From: an uncultured Bacilli bacterium
Lineage (GTDB): Bacteria > Bacillota_I > Bacilli_A > RF39 > UBA660
Length of the DNA stretch: 64,000 nt
Direction: 5' to 3'
NCBI GenBank assembly: GCA_934149105.1
Contig: CAKPDP010000003.1
Location: 62,001 to 126,000, forward strand
Shown here one piece after another: positions 1-8,658 of this stretch; positions within the stretch are counted from its first letter, which is position 1, and each line of letters starts with the position of its first letter. The notes beneath the pieces are model-generated. The model did no database searches and was not told the DNA's origin. It saw only the letters and a list, made by a program, of their open reading frames with translations. A program made the translations under genes and the position numbers.

Positions 1-1
1 G

Positions 2-475
2 GTTATGTATGCAACAGGACTTAGAGTTAGTGAATTAGTTAATTTAACATTTGATAATATCGATCTAGATCAAGGATTAGTAAGATGTTATGGCAAAGGA
101 AATAAAGAGAGAATTGTACCATTAGGAGAGGTAGGACGACATTATTTAAAATTATATTTAGATGAACATAGAAATAATTTAAAGAAGAAATGTTTTTGTG
201 ATAAATTATTTTTAAATAATCATGGTAAAGGGATTACGAGACAGGGATTTTTTATAATTATTAAGAATATAGCCGAAAAAAAAGGAATAACAAAAAATAT
301 TACTCCTCATGTACTTAGACATTCTTTTGCAACACATTTACTTAATAATGGGGCTGATTTGCGTAGTATTCAAGTGATGTTAGGACACTCTAATATATCG
401 ACTACGCAAATCTATACTAATGTATCTAATGAAATTTTGAAAGAAAATTATAATTTATATCATCCTAGAAGATAG
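2..475 (+). CDS. xerD: Tyrosine recombinase, XerD-like (C-terminal part)
   Basis: This is the catalytic C-terminal part of a site-specific tyrosine recombinase; the gene begins before the window. The visible part carries the family signatures: the first catalytic Arg in ATGLRVSELVNL, the box II motif HVLRHSFATHLL with HxxR, the LGH motif, and the nucleophile Tyr in STTQIYTNV near the end. XerC/XerD resolve chromosome dimers at dif together with FtsK. I prefer XerD because spoIIM lies 8 kb away, and in Bacillus subtilis xerD and spoIIM are neighbours, but XerC or another integrase cannot be excluded from a fragment. The stop directly abuts the stop of the convergent dinG gene, so there is no room for a terminator. 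Confidence 0.85.
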   Translation, partial: VMYATGLRVSELVNLTFDNIDLDQGLVRCYGKGNKERIVPLGEVGRHYLKLYLDEHRNNLKKKCFCDKLFLNNHGKGITRQGFFIIIKNIAEKKGITKNITPHVLRHSFATHLLNNGADLRSIQVMLGHSNISTTQIYTNVSNEILKENYNLYHPRR

Positions 476-2539
476 TTAGGAAGTTAATTTACCTTTTTGA
501 GGGGCAACTAATCTCCTAACAGGACCATTATTTTTTACAAATTTAGTAAGTTCAAAGTATTTAGTGATGGTACTATCAACGGCTTCTTGATACTTTTCAT
601 AACGAGGATCTAGAATGATAAAAGCACATTTATCGTCTTCTTTACGAATACCACGGCCAAAACCTTGAACTAATTTAGTTTCCATTTCAGGAATATAGAC
701 TTCTTGCATGGCATCATCAGAATTACTATATTTAGAAGCTTTATATTTTAAGATGGGAGTATTGACAGGAAAAGGTAATTTGGGAATGATTACTTGACTT
801 ATAGATTCTCCTGGGATATTTAATCCTTCCCAATAACCATAGGAAAATAATGTGGAATTAATATTAGTAGCAAATTCTTGCTTTTCCTGTTCGTCATTAG
901 TTTGAAGAATTAAAGAATGATCGTCAGGACGAAGTTTACATACAAGATCATATACTTGCTTAGTATCTTCTTTATTAGTAAAGAGAATTAACGTTTTTCC
1001 ATCTGTAACATCTAATTGTCTACTAATTAAAAGAGATAACTGTTGTAAGTATTCTCCATATTTTGGACTATGTTTAGTTGGAATTTCCGGAACATTTTTA
1101 ATAGGATAAAAGACTGCTTGAGCTTGACCTACACCTTCTTCTAAATAAGGACTGGGAATGTCTTCTTCTTTTTTGAAGTTATATTTTTCTAAACCTAAAT
1201 CTCTTATAAGATTTATTGCTTGCATGGTAGCAGAAGTTAAAAGAACAGTTCTAGTATGTCTGTCATCAATTTTAACGATACTTCTAATTTGACTATCAAT
1301 TTTTTTAGGAGTTCTTTTTAAAGAAACATGAATGTCTTCATATTTACCTGTCTTTATTTTATGAGTTTCAATACCATAAATATAATTACTATCTGGTTTA
1401 ATCATATCACGTAGAAAGTTTTGGTACTTTTGAAATTTACTAAGATATTTATTGGTACTAAAATCTCTTCTTCGAGAAGCTTTAGCAATGATTTTCTGAT
1501 TAATAGCAATTAAGTCATTAGTTTTCTTTACGAGTTCAGGATCATTGATATCAAAAGGAAGGTAATCTCTGTCGGCAAAAGAAGTTAAATCAATTAAATC
1601 ACTATTAGAATTTCTAGCAACTCTTTTAAGACATTTGAAGTAATCTTTATAATAAGCAAGGATTACTTCTTTATCAAACTGTAATCCAGGGGTATTGTAA
1701 CCTAATCTATCTAAAATAAAAGATAAATTTTTAATTTGAATAACATCTTGAAGACTATCTCTAATAAAGGGTTCTAGATTATGGGCTTCATCGATGACGA
1801 TAGCACGAGCACTTTTGATAATTCTTTTATCTTTATCTTGAGCATTAGGATTAGCCCATTTAGCAAGGTTAGCATGGTTAGTGATAATAATATCAGAACG
1901 AAGTTTTTTACGGATTTGATCTGGTAGAAAACAATTGCCATAATAACAACAACCTTGGCAACCAGTAGAAAGTTCTTTATTAGAGGCTTTAATAAGCTCT
2001 TTTATTTCGTCAGTGATTTGAATATCTAATTTTTTGGCAATTTCAGAAAAACTATATTCTTTATCAATTTTCATATAGGCTTTTATTTGTTTTAATGTTT
2101 CAATGGCGGTAGAATGTTTAGGAGATGGATACCTTATAGCTTCTTCAATTTTCTTTAAACAAGCATAATTATTCATTCCATAAACAATGTCATGGGTTAC
2201 GTTAGTAATACCTAAAATAGACTTTAAAAGTTCAATATCTTGTTTTAATTGTCTTTGTAAAGTTTTAGAAGAAGTAGAAATTATAATAGGTCCTAATTTT
2301 TCACCTTTAGCTTTATATTCAGAGATAAGATAAAAAATAGGAATTAAGTAGGCGTAGGTTTTACCAATTCCAACACCGGCTTCTTGAATCATTATGGTAT
2401 TATTTTCTAAGGCGTCAGCGAAAGATACCGACATTTTTTGTTGACCAGGTCGATATTTAATATCAATATTAGGGTCAACTGCTTTAATTTTAATTTCATC
2501 AAAGAATTGTTGAACTCTAGTTTTTAATTGTTTTGGCAT
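476..2539 (-). CDS. dinG: DinG-family ATP-dependent DNA helicase
   Basis: This is a 687-residue superfamily 2 helicase of the Rad3/XPD-DinG group, which unwinds DNA 5' to 3' using an Fe-S domain. The sequence shows a Walker A-like motif EAGVGIGKTYAYL near residue 55, a cluster of cysteines around residues 125-205 (YACLKK, then GCQGCCYYGNC) that fits the Fe-S domain, the Walker B box VIDEAHNLE, the motif LTSATM and the late motif VQGFGRGIR. No N-terminal exonuclease domain is present, unlike Bacillus DinG. A strong sigma-A promoter sits just upstream, and an AAGGGGGG ribosome site precedes the ATG. It converges with xerD, sharing no intergenic space. Likely role: repair or removal of R-loops; the helicase assignment is firm, the substrate is not. 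Confidence 0.85.
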   Translation of the reverse strand: MPKQLKTRVQQFFDEIKIKAVDPNIDIKYRPGQQKMSVSFADALENNTIMIQEAGVGIGKTYAYLIPIFYLISEYKAKGEKLGPIIISTSSKTLQRQLKQDIELLKSILGITNVTHDIVYGMNNYACLKKIEEAIRYPSPKHSTAIETLKQIKAYMKIDKEYSFSEIAKKLDIQITDEIKELIKASNKELSTGCQGCCYYGNCFLPDQIRKKLRSDIIITNHANLAKWANPNAQDKDKRIIKSARAIVIDEAHNLEPFIRDSLQDVIQIKNLSFILDRLGYNTPGLQFDKEVILAYYKDYFKCLKRVARNSNSDLIDLTSFADRDYLPFDINDPELVKKTNDLIAINQKIIAKASRRRDFSTNKYLSKFQKYQNFLRDMIKPDSNYIYGIETHKIKTGKYEDIHVSLKRTPKKIDSQIRSIVKIDDRHTRTVLLTSATMQAINLIRDLGLEKYNFKKEEDIPSPYLEEGVGQAQAVFYPIKNVPEIPTKHSPKYGEYLQQLSLLISRQLDVTDGKTLILFTNKEDTKQVYDLVCKLRPDDHSLILQTNDEQEKQEFATNINSTLFSYGYWEGLNIPGESISQVIIPKLPFPVNTPILKYKASKYSNSDDAMQEVYIPEMETKLVQGFGRGIRKEDDKCAFIILDPRYEKYQEAVDSTITKYFELTKFVKNNGPVRRLVAPQKGKLTS

Positions 2540-2571
2540 GATTTATTCCCCCCTTTTCATAATTGCTATCT

Positions 2572-2600
2572 ACTATAACACTAGGTTAATATTTTGTCAA
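2572..2600 (-). promoter_or_regulatory. Sigma-A promoter of dinG
   Basis: On the minus strand a TTGACA box (2595-2600) and a TATAGT box (2572-2577) are separated by 17 bases. Transcription would begin about 25 bases before the dinG start codon. Confidence 0.75.
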
Positions 2601-2684
2601 TACTAGTAGTTAATTTTATAGTGTATATTGCTTTAATATCGAGAAATATAGTTGTTAATAGGAGCTTAACAGTAGCAAATAGTG

Positions 2685-2713
2685 TTGAAAGGAAAAAATT
2701 ATTATGATACAAT
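2685..2713 (+). promoter_or_regulatory. Sigma-A promoter of the phosphohexomutase gene
   Basis: TTGAAA (2685-2690) and TACAAT (2708-2713) are spaced by 17 bases. The start codon at 2741 follows a TAGGAGG ribosome site. The promoter points away from the divergent dinG promoter. Confidence 0.7.
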
Positions 2714-2740
2714 TAAATAAACATATTAGGAGGTATATGA

Positions 2741-4111
2741 ATGAAGAAAATAAATAAGAATATGTTTAGAGAATATGATATTCGTGGTATTTGGCAAGAG
2801 GATATAGATGAGGAGGTGTCTTATTTAATAGGGCGTGCGTTTGGGACGAAGCTTAGGGAGTTAGAGATATCTTGTACGGTGGTGGCTCATGATAATAGGC
2901 TGTCGTCACCTCTTATATTCAAGAATTTAGTAAGAGGAGTCTTGGATTGTGGGGTTGATGTTAAGAGTTTAGGATTAGCGACGACACCAATGTGTTATTA
3001 TGCAGCGAATGCTTTAGGAACTAATTGTTCGATAATGATTACTGCTTCGCATAATCCTAAGGAATATAATGGTTTTAAGTTTTCTTATAATGGTATTCAT
3101 AATGCATATGGAGAATCAGTTAGAGAGATTTATGAGATTATAGAAAAGGGAGAGTTTGCTACTGGTAAGGGTAAGGAACAGGAGGTATCTATTAGAGATA
3201 GTTATATTCATCTTATTTTAGATAAAATTAAGTTAGGAGATAGACCCGTTAAGGTAGTTTATGATTGTGGAAATGGAACAACGGCGATAATAGCGGATGA
3301 GATATTTTCCCATCTTAATGTAGAGGCTATTCCATTATTTAACGTATCTGATGGTAGTTTCCCTAATCATCATCCGGATCCATGTGTTTATGCTAATTTA
3401 ACGAAACTTAAGGAAAAAGTTTTAGAAGTAGGGGCAGACTTAGGAATTGGTTATGATGGAGATGGCGATAGAGTAGGGTTCTTAGATGAAAAGGGTAATA
3501 TGATCGACATCGATAAATTTATGATTATTATGTGGAGATTTTTAAAGGATAAGGTTTCGAAGAAGGAAGGACTTTATGATGTTAAATGTAGTAAGTCTTT
3601 AGAAGATGAGATGATTAAATTAGGAATTAAACCAGTAGAGTATAGGACTGGTAATTCTTATACAAGAGCAGAATCAGCTCGTGGGGATTATCCTTTAGCA
3701 GGAGAATTATCGGGACATGTTTATTTTAGAGATAAGTTCCCAGGATATGATGATGGAATTTATGCAGGGATGCGTCTTATAGAGGTACTATCTTATACTG
3801 ATAAGCCAGTATCTAGTTTACTAGATGGAATAAATAAGTATTATTCAACACCGGAAGAAAAAGTAACGGTTTCTGATGATGTTAAATTTGACGTGGTTAA
3901 GAGAGTAGAGGAGTATTGCTTAGAAAAAGGATACAAAATTTTAACTATTGATGGAGTTAAGGCAAAGTTTGAAGATGGATTTGCGTTAGTTAGAGCTTCA
4001 AATACGGGGCCTAATATAACGATGCGTTTTGAAGCGACGACAGAGGCAAGATTAGAGGAACTTAAGAAAGAGTTTAGTATGCTGGTTAAAGATTTAGTGA
4101 CGAGAATTTAA
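2741..4111 (+). CDS. Phosphomannomutase/phosphoglucomutase
   Basis: This 456-residue cytosolic enzyme of the alpha-D-phosphohexomutase family interconverts hexose 1-phosphates and 6-phosphates, feeding nucleotide-sugar synthesis for the cell envelope. Visible motifs are the N-terminal FREYDIRG, the phosphoserine loop TASHNPKEYNG (about residue 100), the metal-binding loop GYDGDGDRVG (about residue 240), the sugar-binding GELSGHVYF (about residue 325) and the phosphate-binding C-terminal region RASNTGPNITMRFEA. Length and motifs fit the AlgC-like PMM/PGM group rather than GlmM. It stands alone with its own promoter and is followed by a bidirectional hairpin. The sugar specificity cannot be read from sequence alone. 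Confidence 0.9.
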   Translation: MKKINKNMFREYDIRGIWQEDIDEEVSYLIGRAFGTKLRELEISCTVVAHDNRLSSPLIFKNLVRGVLDCGVDVKSLGLATTPMCYYAANALGTNCSIMITASHNPKEYNGFKFSYNGIHNAYGESVREIYEIIEKGEFATGKGKEQEVSIRDSYIHLILDKIKLGDRPVKVVYDCGNGTTAIIADEIFSHLNVEAIPLFNVSDGSFPNHHPDPCVYANLTKLKEKVLEVGADLGIGYDGDGDRVGFLDEKGNMIDIDKFMIIMWRFLKDKVSKKEGLYDVKCSKSLEDEMIKLGIKPVEYRTGNSYTRAESARGDYPLAGELSGHVYFRDKFPGYDDGIYAGMRLIEVLSYTDKPVSSLLDGINKYYSTPEEKVTVSDDVKFDVVKRVEEYCLEKGYKILTIDGVKAKFEDGFALVRASNTGPNITMRFEATTEARLEELKKEFSMLVKDLVTRI

Positions 4112-4127
4112 GGCCTTTTAAGCTTAA

Positions 4128-4192
4128 GAAAAAGAAAAAAAGAAGTAGGGGAGTAGTTGCTTTTTTAGGAAGGCACTTCCCCTCTTCTCTTA
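4128..4192. terminator. Hairpin between convergent genes
   Basis: AGAAGTAGGGGAG (from 4141) and CTTCCCCTCTTCT (from 4179) form an imperfect stem with A-rich flank on the left and T-rich flank on the right. It lies between the phosphohexomutase gene and the minus-strand DUF1540 gene, so it probably ends both transcripts. The left arm contains one of only three TAGGGGA words on the plus strand. Confidence 0.6.
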
Positions 4193-4204
4193 TTTTTAAA
4201 TTTT

Positions 4205-4375
4205 TTATTTTTCTTGGAAACTATCACAGATGGTTTCTTTTTTGCAGGTACAGTCGTCACTGTTACAAGTACAACTTATTTTAACACTATCTAATGTGCA
4301 ACAATCATCGCAATGATGTTTGCAAGTATTAACATCACATTTAATAGAGTTATTTAAATCTTTATCTTTAGACAT
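4205..4375 (-). CDS. Small Cys-rich DUF1540-type protein
   Basis: This 56-residue ORF reads MSKDKDLNNSIKCDVNTC at its start and contains ten cysteines (residues 13, 18, 22, 25, 26, 35, 37, 42, 44, 50). The arrangement IKCDVxTC followed by clustered Cys and a closing CDSF matches what I know of the DUF1540 family, short probable metal-binding proteins of Bacillota. A perfect TAAGGAGGAA ribosome site precedes the ATG, which supports expression. Upstream is an exact CATACTA box (see the promoter entry), which suggests forespore expression; that link is inference. The function of the family is unknown. Confidence 0.75.
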   Translation of the reverse strand: MSKDKDLNNSIKCDVNTCKHHCDDCCTLDSVKISCTCNSDDCTCKKETICDSFQEK

Positions 4376-4394
4376 AAAAATTCCTCCTTAAGAA

Positions 4395-4423
4395 TAGTAT
4401 GGATAATATTTGTGAAATGATAC
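4395..4423 (-). promoter_or_regulatory. Candidate sigma-G-type promoter of the DUF1540 gene
   Basis: On the minus strand a GTATC box (4419-4423) lies 17 bases from an exact CATACTA box (4395-4401). CATACTA is the Bacillus sigma-G minus-10 consensus. The leader before the start codon would be very short and holds the ribosome site. Confidence 0.45.
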
Positions 4424-4450
4424 TTAAAAAATTTTATAAAGAGGAAAAAT

Positions 4451-4800
4451 ATGAATAAAGATAAATACTAAAAAAAATTTACTGATTTAAGGAAATTAAC
4501 ATAATATACATTATCGGAACTTGATAATTTAGATGAAAAGATGGTTAGTTGTTAAGCTAAAATAATTAGGATGAAAAAGATATTTATTATTTATTAAATA
4601 ATTAAATTAATATTATGATGATTGATGAGATGTTAATTGTGTTAATTGATTTTTTTATTTATCCATAATTTATGAAGAATATTTTTATTAAATATATTTG
4701 GAGTTTAGTTAATGATTAGATTGTTATAGATATGTAATTATTATTTGAATGTTTATTATATTACTTGGTTATAATACTTATGATGAAAACAGTAAAAACA
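4451..4800 (+). pseudogene. Probable decayed coding sequence in a 720-base gap
   Basis: After an AGAGGAAAAAT ribosome-like site, an ATG opens a frame that looks protein-like but is broken by stops: MNKDKY, stop, KKFTDLRKLT, stop, YTLSELDNLDEKMVSC, stop, then more stops. I read this as a gene in advanced decay. The rest of the gap between 4376 and 5095 is very AT-rich and holds two TCCCCTA/TAGGGGA words at 4850 and 4932 in opposite orientation, but no gene that I can support. Confidence 0.25.
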
Positions 4801-5034
4801 TTTGTTTATTCCCTATTATTCTTATCCTTTAAAAAAATTAAAATGAGAATAGGGGAGTTGAATAAAAAAATAATGATCTAAAAATATTTGAGAAATTGAA
4901 GATAGATAGGTAATTTATTTTAATTAATTACTCCCCTACTTGCTTCTCTACATTTTATGATTGAATTTTAAAGTAGTAAAAGAATATAAATTTATAATTT
5001 TATAAAATTAATTATTTTGGAATTGAATATAGAA

Positions 5035-5086
5035 AGAAAAAAGAAAAAGGGAATATTTAGAGAATGAAACATTTTTTATATTCCCC
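5035..5086 (-). terminator. Intrinsic terminator
   Basis: On the minus strand GGGGAATAT and ATATTCCC pair across a 21-base loop and are followed by a long T-rich run. It lies ten bases after the stop of the membrane-protein gene ending at 5096. Confidence 0.7.
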
Positions 5087-5095
5087 TCACCTATT

Positions 5096-5902
5096 CTATT
5101 TAGATGTATTAGTCTTTTTTTCTACTTTTTTTATAGAATAATTTTTAACTTCTAGAGATTGGGTATTTAATTTTTGCTCGGTACCGGTATATATTATTAA
5201 TTTGTCGTTATTTATTAAAGTGCAATCTAAGGTGATGTAATAATCATTTGTTGTGTACATGATTACTTTATTGTTGTCTATTAATTTATAATTACCCGAA
5301 AGACCAAATGTTTTTGATAGATAATTGGTACTGAATGTACCTATTGCAATACTTAATACTATTAGTTCAATAACAGTAATTATACTATTTATGCTACTTA
5401 TAATACTTATAATTTTTTTTGTATCTTCATTTGTCGTTGACTCTATTATAGGATTTTTTTCCATAAATTTCATAAGGCCGTATTCTAAGATGGGCATAAT
5501 TAATATAAATAGTAGTGCACTAGCAAGGAAGTTGCTAAAAGCTTTAACATTTAAAATGGCTAAGAGAAAGTTATTAAATAATACGATAAGTATTTTTTTG
5601 ATTTTACTGAATTTCTTAGTATTTACTGTTGTTGCAAATTGTTTACTAGCATAATATATCAATAACATATTGATTATGGCTAATAGTAAATTGTAAAAGA
5701 CATTATTTTGGTTGCCTTCTATTACTAGATTAATATTCATATCCCAACTATTAAATAATATATTTAAGCAGGCATAATTTATCAAAGTTAATAAATTGGC
5801 CCCTAAAGCTAGTAATGCAGTCAAAGCAAATATAAGCAATGATTGATAATCTTTGATTACTGCTCTTAATGATATTGATTTATCTTTCTTTTTTAAAAAC
5901 AT
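5096..5902 (-). CDS. Multi-pass membrane protein, unknown function
   Basis: This is a 268-residue protein with four or five hydrophobic segments in the first 190 residues (for example SLLIFALTALLALGANLL and ILIVLFNNFLLAILNV) and a hydrophilic C-terminal tail of about 65 residues. I chose the ATG at 5902 because GAAGGCGG lies just before it; an in-frame ATG 13 codons earlier has no ribosome site. The gene lies downstream of an XRE-type regulator on the same strand, separated by a terminator-like hairpin. I recognise no family. The tail pattern (alternating hydrophobic residues, DNNKVIMYTTNDYYI) suggests a small beta-rich domain outside the membrane, which is inference. Confidence 0.6.
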   Translation of the reverse strand: MFLKKKDKSISLRAVIKDYQSLLIFALTALLALGANLLTLINYACLNILFNSWDMNINLVIEGNQNNVFYNLLLAIINMLLIYYASKQFATTVNTKKFSKIKKILIVLFNNFLLAILNVKAFSNFLASALLFILIMPILEYGLMKFMEKNPIIESTTNEDTKKIISIISSINSIITVIELIVLSIAIGTFSTNYLSKTFGLSGNYKLIDNNKVIMYTTNDYYITLDCTLINNDKLIIYTGTEQKLNTQSLEVKNYSIKKVEKKTNTSK

Positions 5903-5930
5903 ATTTCTTCCGCCTTCTTTATAAGATAGT

Positions 5931-5961
5931 ATAAAAATCACTCAAATAATTTTAAGTGATT
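5931..5961 (-). terminator. Intrinsic terminator after the XRE-type regulator
   Basis: AATCACT and AGTGATT form a stem with an AT-rich loop, and the minus strand continues with TTTTTATAC. The stem includes the stop codon of the regulator gene. Confidence 0.55.
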
Positions 5962-6736
5962 ATATTTTTCGAGATTGAATTTCTGCTATTTTGGTGAAGA
6001 CTTCACTAGCGTTATGTTCATTAATTTCTGTATATCCTAACTCTTTTAGAGCTTGAACTTTAGCAGTGTTTAGTTCTTGAGTTCGACTTAATTTCTCTTC
6101 TTTTTGTCTATCTAGTTCTACTTCCCAACGTTTGTGTGCATCTGCTAGACGAGCTTTGGAAGCACCACCATTGTTATATAAAGTCATGGCAGAGAACATA
6201 ATGGACTCAAATATATATTGGTTTTCTTCATCGTAGGCAAATTCTAATGGTTTGACAAAACCGTTAGCTTTAGAGATATATGCTAGAATGTATTTTAATT
6301 CTTTCATATTACCCATTGCTTGTAAAAAATGATATAAATAAGTTATAGTAGTAAAGCTTTCTTTGGTTTTGTCTTCATTAAGAATTTCCTTTAAGATGAA
6401 GACAATATCAGAGATCATAGTTTGTTCTTCTTTACGTAAACCTATTAAATCAATTATTTCTTCTTTTTTGGGAGTATTTTTTTTAGAGTTAAATATTTTG
6501 TTACCAACTCTTTGTATATATTCATTATCTATTTCTAAATTTTCTATTTCTTCTATGCTTTTGACATCTAAAAGTTTTAATAATAGTTGATACTTTTCGT
6601 TAGGTATTTTAGATAAATCATCACAGTCAAGATAATTATAAACCATTTGTCTAGAAACGCCTAAATATTTAGCTAAATTGACTTTGGATATATTGGCTTT
6701 CTTTAAAATAGTATTAATCTTTTCTACAGTATTCAT
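5960..6736 (-). CDS. Helix-turn-helix (XRE-like) regulator with large C-terminal domain
   Basis: This 258-residue protein begins with a Cro/XRE-like DNA-binding domain: residues about 8-45 read ILKKANISKVNLAKYLGVS then RQMVYNYLD, a typical helix-turn-helix. The remaining 200 residues are helical and charged, with LSRTQELNTAKVQALKELG near the end, and match no effector family I know. The start at 6736 follows GGAGG at the right distance. A TTGACA-N18-TACAAT promoter precedes it. A second TTGACA lies next to the first (direct repeat TTGACACTACC-TTGACA), a possible operator for self-control, which is inference. Its target could be the membrane-protein gene downstream. Confidence 0.7.
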   Translation of the reverse strand: MNTVEKINTILKKANISKVNLAKYLGVSRQMVYNYLDCDDLSKIPNEKYQLLLKLLDVKSIEEIENLEIDNEYIQRVGNKIFNSKKNTPKKEEIIDLIGLRKEEQTMISDIVFILKEILNEDKTKESFTTITYLYHFLQAMGNMKELKYILAYISKANGFVKPLEFAYDEENQYIFESIMFSAMTLYNNGGASKARLADAHKRWEVELDRQKEEKLSRTQELNTAKVQALKELGYTEINEHNASEVFTKIAEIQSRKI

Positions 6737-6756
6737 ATATCGTGACCTCCTACTAT

Positions 6757-6786
6757 ATTGTATCATTTTTTGTCTAATGATGTCAA
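6757..6786 (-). promoter_or_regulatory. Sigma-A promoter of the XRE-type regulator
   Basis: TTGACA (6781-6786 on the minus strand) and TACAAT (6757-6762) are spaced by 18 bases, and a GGAGG ribosome site follows. Confidence 0.65.
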
Positions 6787-6795
6787 GGTAGTGTC

Positions 6796-6823
6796 AAAAT
6801 AAAATAAGGAATGTTGTCCTTAT
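6796..6823 (-). terminator. Intrinsic terminator of mnmA
   Basis: ATAAGGA and TCCTTAT form a seven-base-pair stem with a six-base loop, followed on the minus strand by TTTATTTT. Confidence 0.7.
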
Positions 6824-7909
6824 CTATTTGGAATTGGAAGTGGTTTCAATTATTCCACCGCCTAGGCAGATGTTATTATCATATAGGACACAGAATTGAC
6901 CAGGTGTTACGGCTTTGGCTTTGGGATAAGTTAATTTAATTTGATTATTATCTAAGTATTCTACAGTACAAGGAATATCGGATTGACGGTAGCGAAATTT
7001 ACAGGTACAGGTAGATAATTTAGTATCTGTTAAATAATTGAAATCACTGATAAGAGCTGTATCAGAATATAAATATTTATTTTCATCTCCAGAGGCTACA
7101 TAGAGAATATTCTTATCAAGATCTTTTTTGACAACAAAAGATTTATCTTTAAAACCACCTAAACATAATCCTTTACGTTGTCCTAGTGTATAGTACATAA
7201 GGCCTATGTGTTCCCCTACTACTTCATTAGTTTCAATGTTAACTATTTTTCCAGGCTGATTTGGTAAATAGTTTTCTAGGAATTGCGTAAAGTTTCTTTC
7301 ACCAATGAAACAGATACCGGTTGAGTCCTTTTTGCTGGCTGTGATTAGGCCGTTGGCTGTGGCTATTTGCCTTACTTCAGGTTTAGTTAAATCTTGTAAA
7401 GGAAAGATAACATTCTGAAATTTTTCTTTAGGAACATAAGCTAAGAAGTAAGATTGATCTTTATTTAGATCAGTAGCCTTACATAGCTTGCCATCACTAA
7501 TTTTGGCATAATGGCCAGTAGCTATATAGTCAGCACCTAATTCTTTAGCTTTACCTTCAAACAAATCGAATTTTATATATCTATTACACATGATATCAGG
7601 ATTAGGAGTACGGCCTTTTTTTAATTCATCTAGGAAATATTTAAAGACATAATCCCAATATTCTTTAACAAAATCAATTCTATGAAGAGGAATATCTAAC
7701 TTTTTACAGACTGCAACAGCATCATTGTAGTCTTGTTCTTGAGGACAAATATTGTTATTTAGATTAGGGTTACCTAAGTAATCATTATTGATAGTACTAT
7801 CCCAATTACGCATGAATAGTCCTATAACATTATAGCCTTGTTCTTTTAATAATAAGGCTGCGACAGAGCTGTCGACACCTCCACTAATTCCTATTACTAC
7901 TGTTTTCAC
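6824..7909 (-). CDS. mnmA: tRNA-specific 2-thiouridylase MnmA
   Basis: MnmA thiolates U34 of the tRNAs for Lys, Glu and Gln, taking sulfur from a cysteine desulfurase relay. The P-loop motif GISGGVDSSVAALLL opens the protein, NPDIMCNRYIKF carries the first catalytic Cys, GHYAKI follows, and STGICFIGER carries the second Cys. The C-terminal part fits the two small beta domains. I place the start at the GTG at 7909, because GGTGAT lies exactly four bases before it, as seen at spoIIM and ruvB; an ATG two codons earlier (7915) overlaps that site. The gene is followed by its own terminator. Confidence 0.9.
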   Translation of the reverse strand: MKTVVIGISGGVDSSVAALLLKEQGYNVIGLFMRNWDSTINNDYLGNPNLNNNICPQEQDYNDAVAVCKKLDIPLHRIDFVKEYWDYVFKYFLDELKKGRTPNPDIMCNRYIKFDLFEGKAKELGADYIATGHYAKISDGKLCKATDLNKDQSYFLAYVPKEKFQNVIFPLQDLTKPEVRQIATANGLITASKKDSTGICFIGERNFTQFLENYLPNQPGKIVNIETNEVVGEHIGLMYYTLGQRKGLCLGGFKDKSFVVKKDLDKNILYVASGDENKYLYSDTALISDFNYLTDTKLSTCTCKFRYRQSDIPCTVEYLDNNQIKLTYPKAKAVTPGQFCVLYDNNICLGGGIIETTSNSK

Positions 7910-7961
7910 GTTCATCACCACAGGACAAGTATAACATATTATTAACAAAATTTAAATAGGA

Positions 7962-8579
7962 TTAGTAGATTACATTTAATAAATTAGGAAGAACAAATGA
8001 TTCATATAGGGAAGATAATAAAGATAGAATAAGACAAATTATAAGAATAATAAAGTAACGTTTAAAGATGGTTCTAAGATTGTTGTTATTTTTCTTTAAG
8101 AGTTCTTTAATTATATTTAGAGAAAGAGTTAAACTGTAGACACCTAGGATAAGAAGAATTATTATTTTTAAAAGTTCGTTAGGAAAGATATAGATTAAAC
8201 TAAATAATAAGCCTTTGGCTTTATATGATAAAATGATACTAGAAATAGTAAAGCCTAAAACAAAGCCTTTTAGATAGATTAAAAAGATATTTAAAATAAT
8301 TCCAATTATAGATAGACCTAATAACCAGATTATTAAAATTAAAATTAGATTACTAAAAAGACTATTTTTAAAGATAGAGAGATTATCTAGAGTTTGATTA
8401 TTTATAGAGGTTATGAAATTTGTTATTTGATCGGTTATGGTGGCTTTTTCGGAAGAAGAAATTAAGGTTAGGAAGAAGGCTCCTGTTATAAAGCCTACGG
8501 CTATTAAAATTATTACGAAGTAGTTTATTTTTTTATCAGGAAGAATTAAATTGTATGTTGCTTTAATTTTTGCTTTCAT
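7962..8579 (-). CDS. spoIIM: Stage II sporulation protein M (SpoIIM)
   Basis: This 205-residue membrane protein has five or so hydrophobic segments and the family hallmarks of SpoIIM: an N-terminal FVIILIAVGFITGAFF segment, the central SLFSNLILILIIWLLGLS block, and IYLKGFVLGFTIS. SpoIIM forms the DMP peptidoglycan-degrading complex with SpoIID and SpoIIP, needed for engulfment of the forespore. The start at 8579 is chosen because GGTGAT sits four bases before it; upstream in-frame ATGs lack a ribosome site. It is read toward mnmA with a 52-base gap and diverges from the small Lys-rich gene. No spoIID or spoIIP lies in the window. Confidence 0.75.
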   Translation of the reverse strand: MKAKIKATYNLILPDKKINYFVIILIAVGFITGAFFLTLISSSEKATITDQITNFITSINNQTLDNLSIFKNSLFSNLILILIIWLLGLSIIGIILNIFLIYLKGFVLGFTISSIILSYKAKGLLFSLIYIFPNELLKIIILLILGVYSLTLSLNIIKELLKKNNNNLRTIFKRYFIILIICLILSLLSSLYESFVLPNLLNVIY

Positions 8580-8611
8580 GTTTATCACCATTAAAATGTA
8601 TGTAGCAAGTA

Positions 8612-8640
8612 TTGAAAATATGTTAAAAATAATGTATAAT
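8612..8640 (+). promoter_or_regulatory. Near-consensus sigma-A promoter
   Basis: TTGAAA (8612-8617) and a perfect TATAAT (8635-8640) are 17 bases apart. It drives the Lys-rich membrane-anchored gene starting at 8659. Confidence 0.8.
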
Positions 8641-8658
8641 GTTAGGGAGGTGTACATT

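Noticed and set aside
1..475. Phage integrase marking an integrated element
   Set aside because: The fragment looks XerD-like, and no phage genes follow it.
4146..4938. Facing TAGGGGA and TCCCCTA words as terminal inverted repeats of a mobile element
   Set aside because: The matching arms extend only about 12 bases, no transposase lies between, and the words recur across the window singly.
5325..5654. Plus-strand ORF of 109 residues, hydrophobic
   Set aside because: It is the reverse reading of the membrane-protein gene 5096-5902, without a ribosome site.
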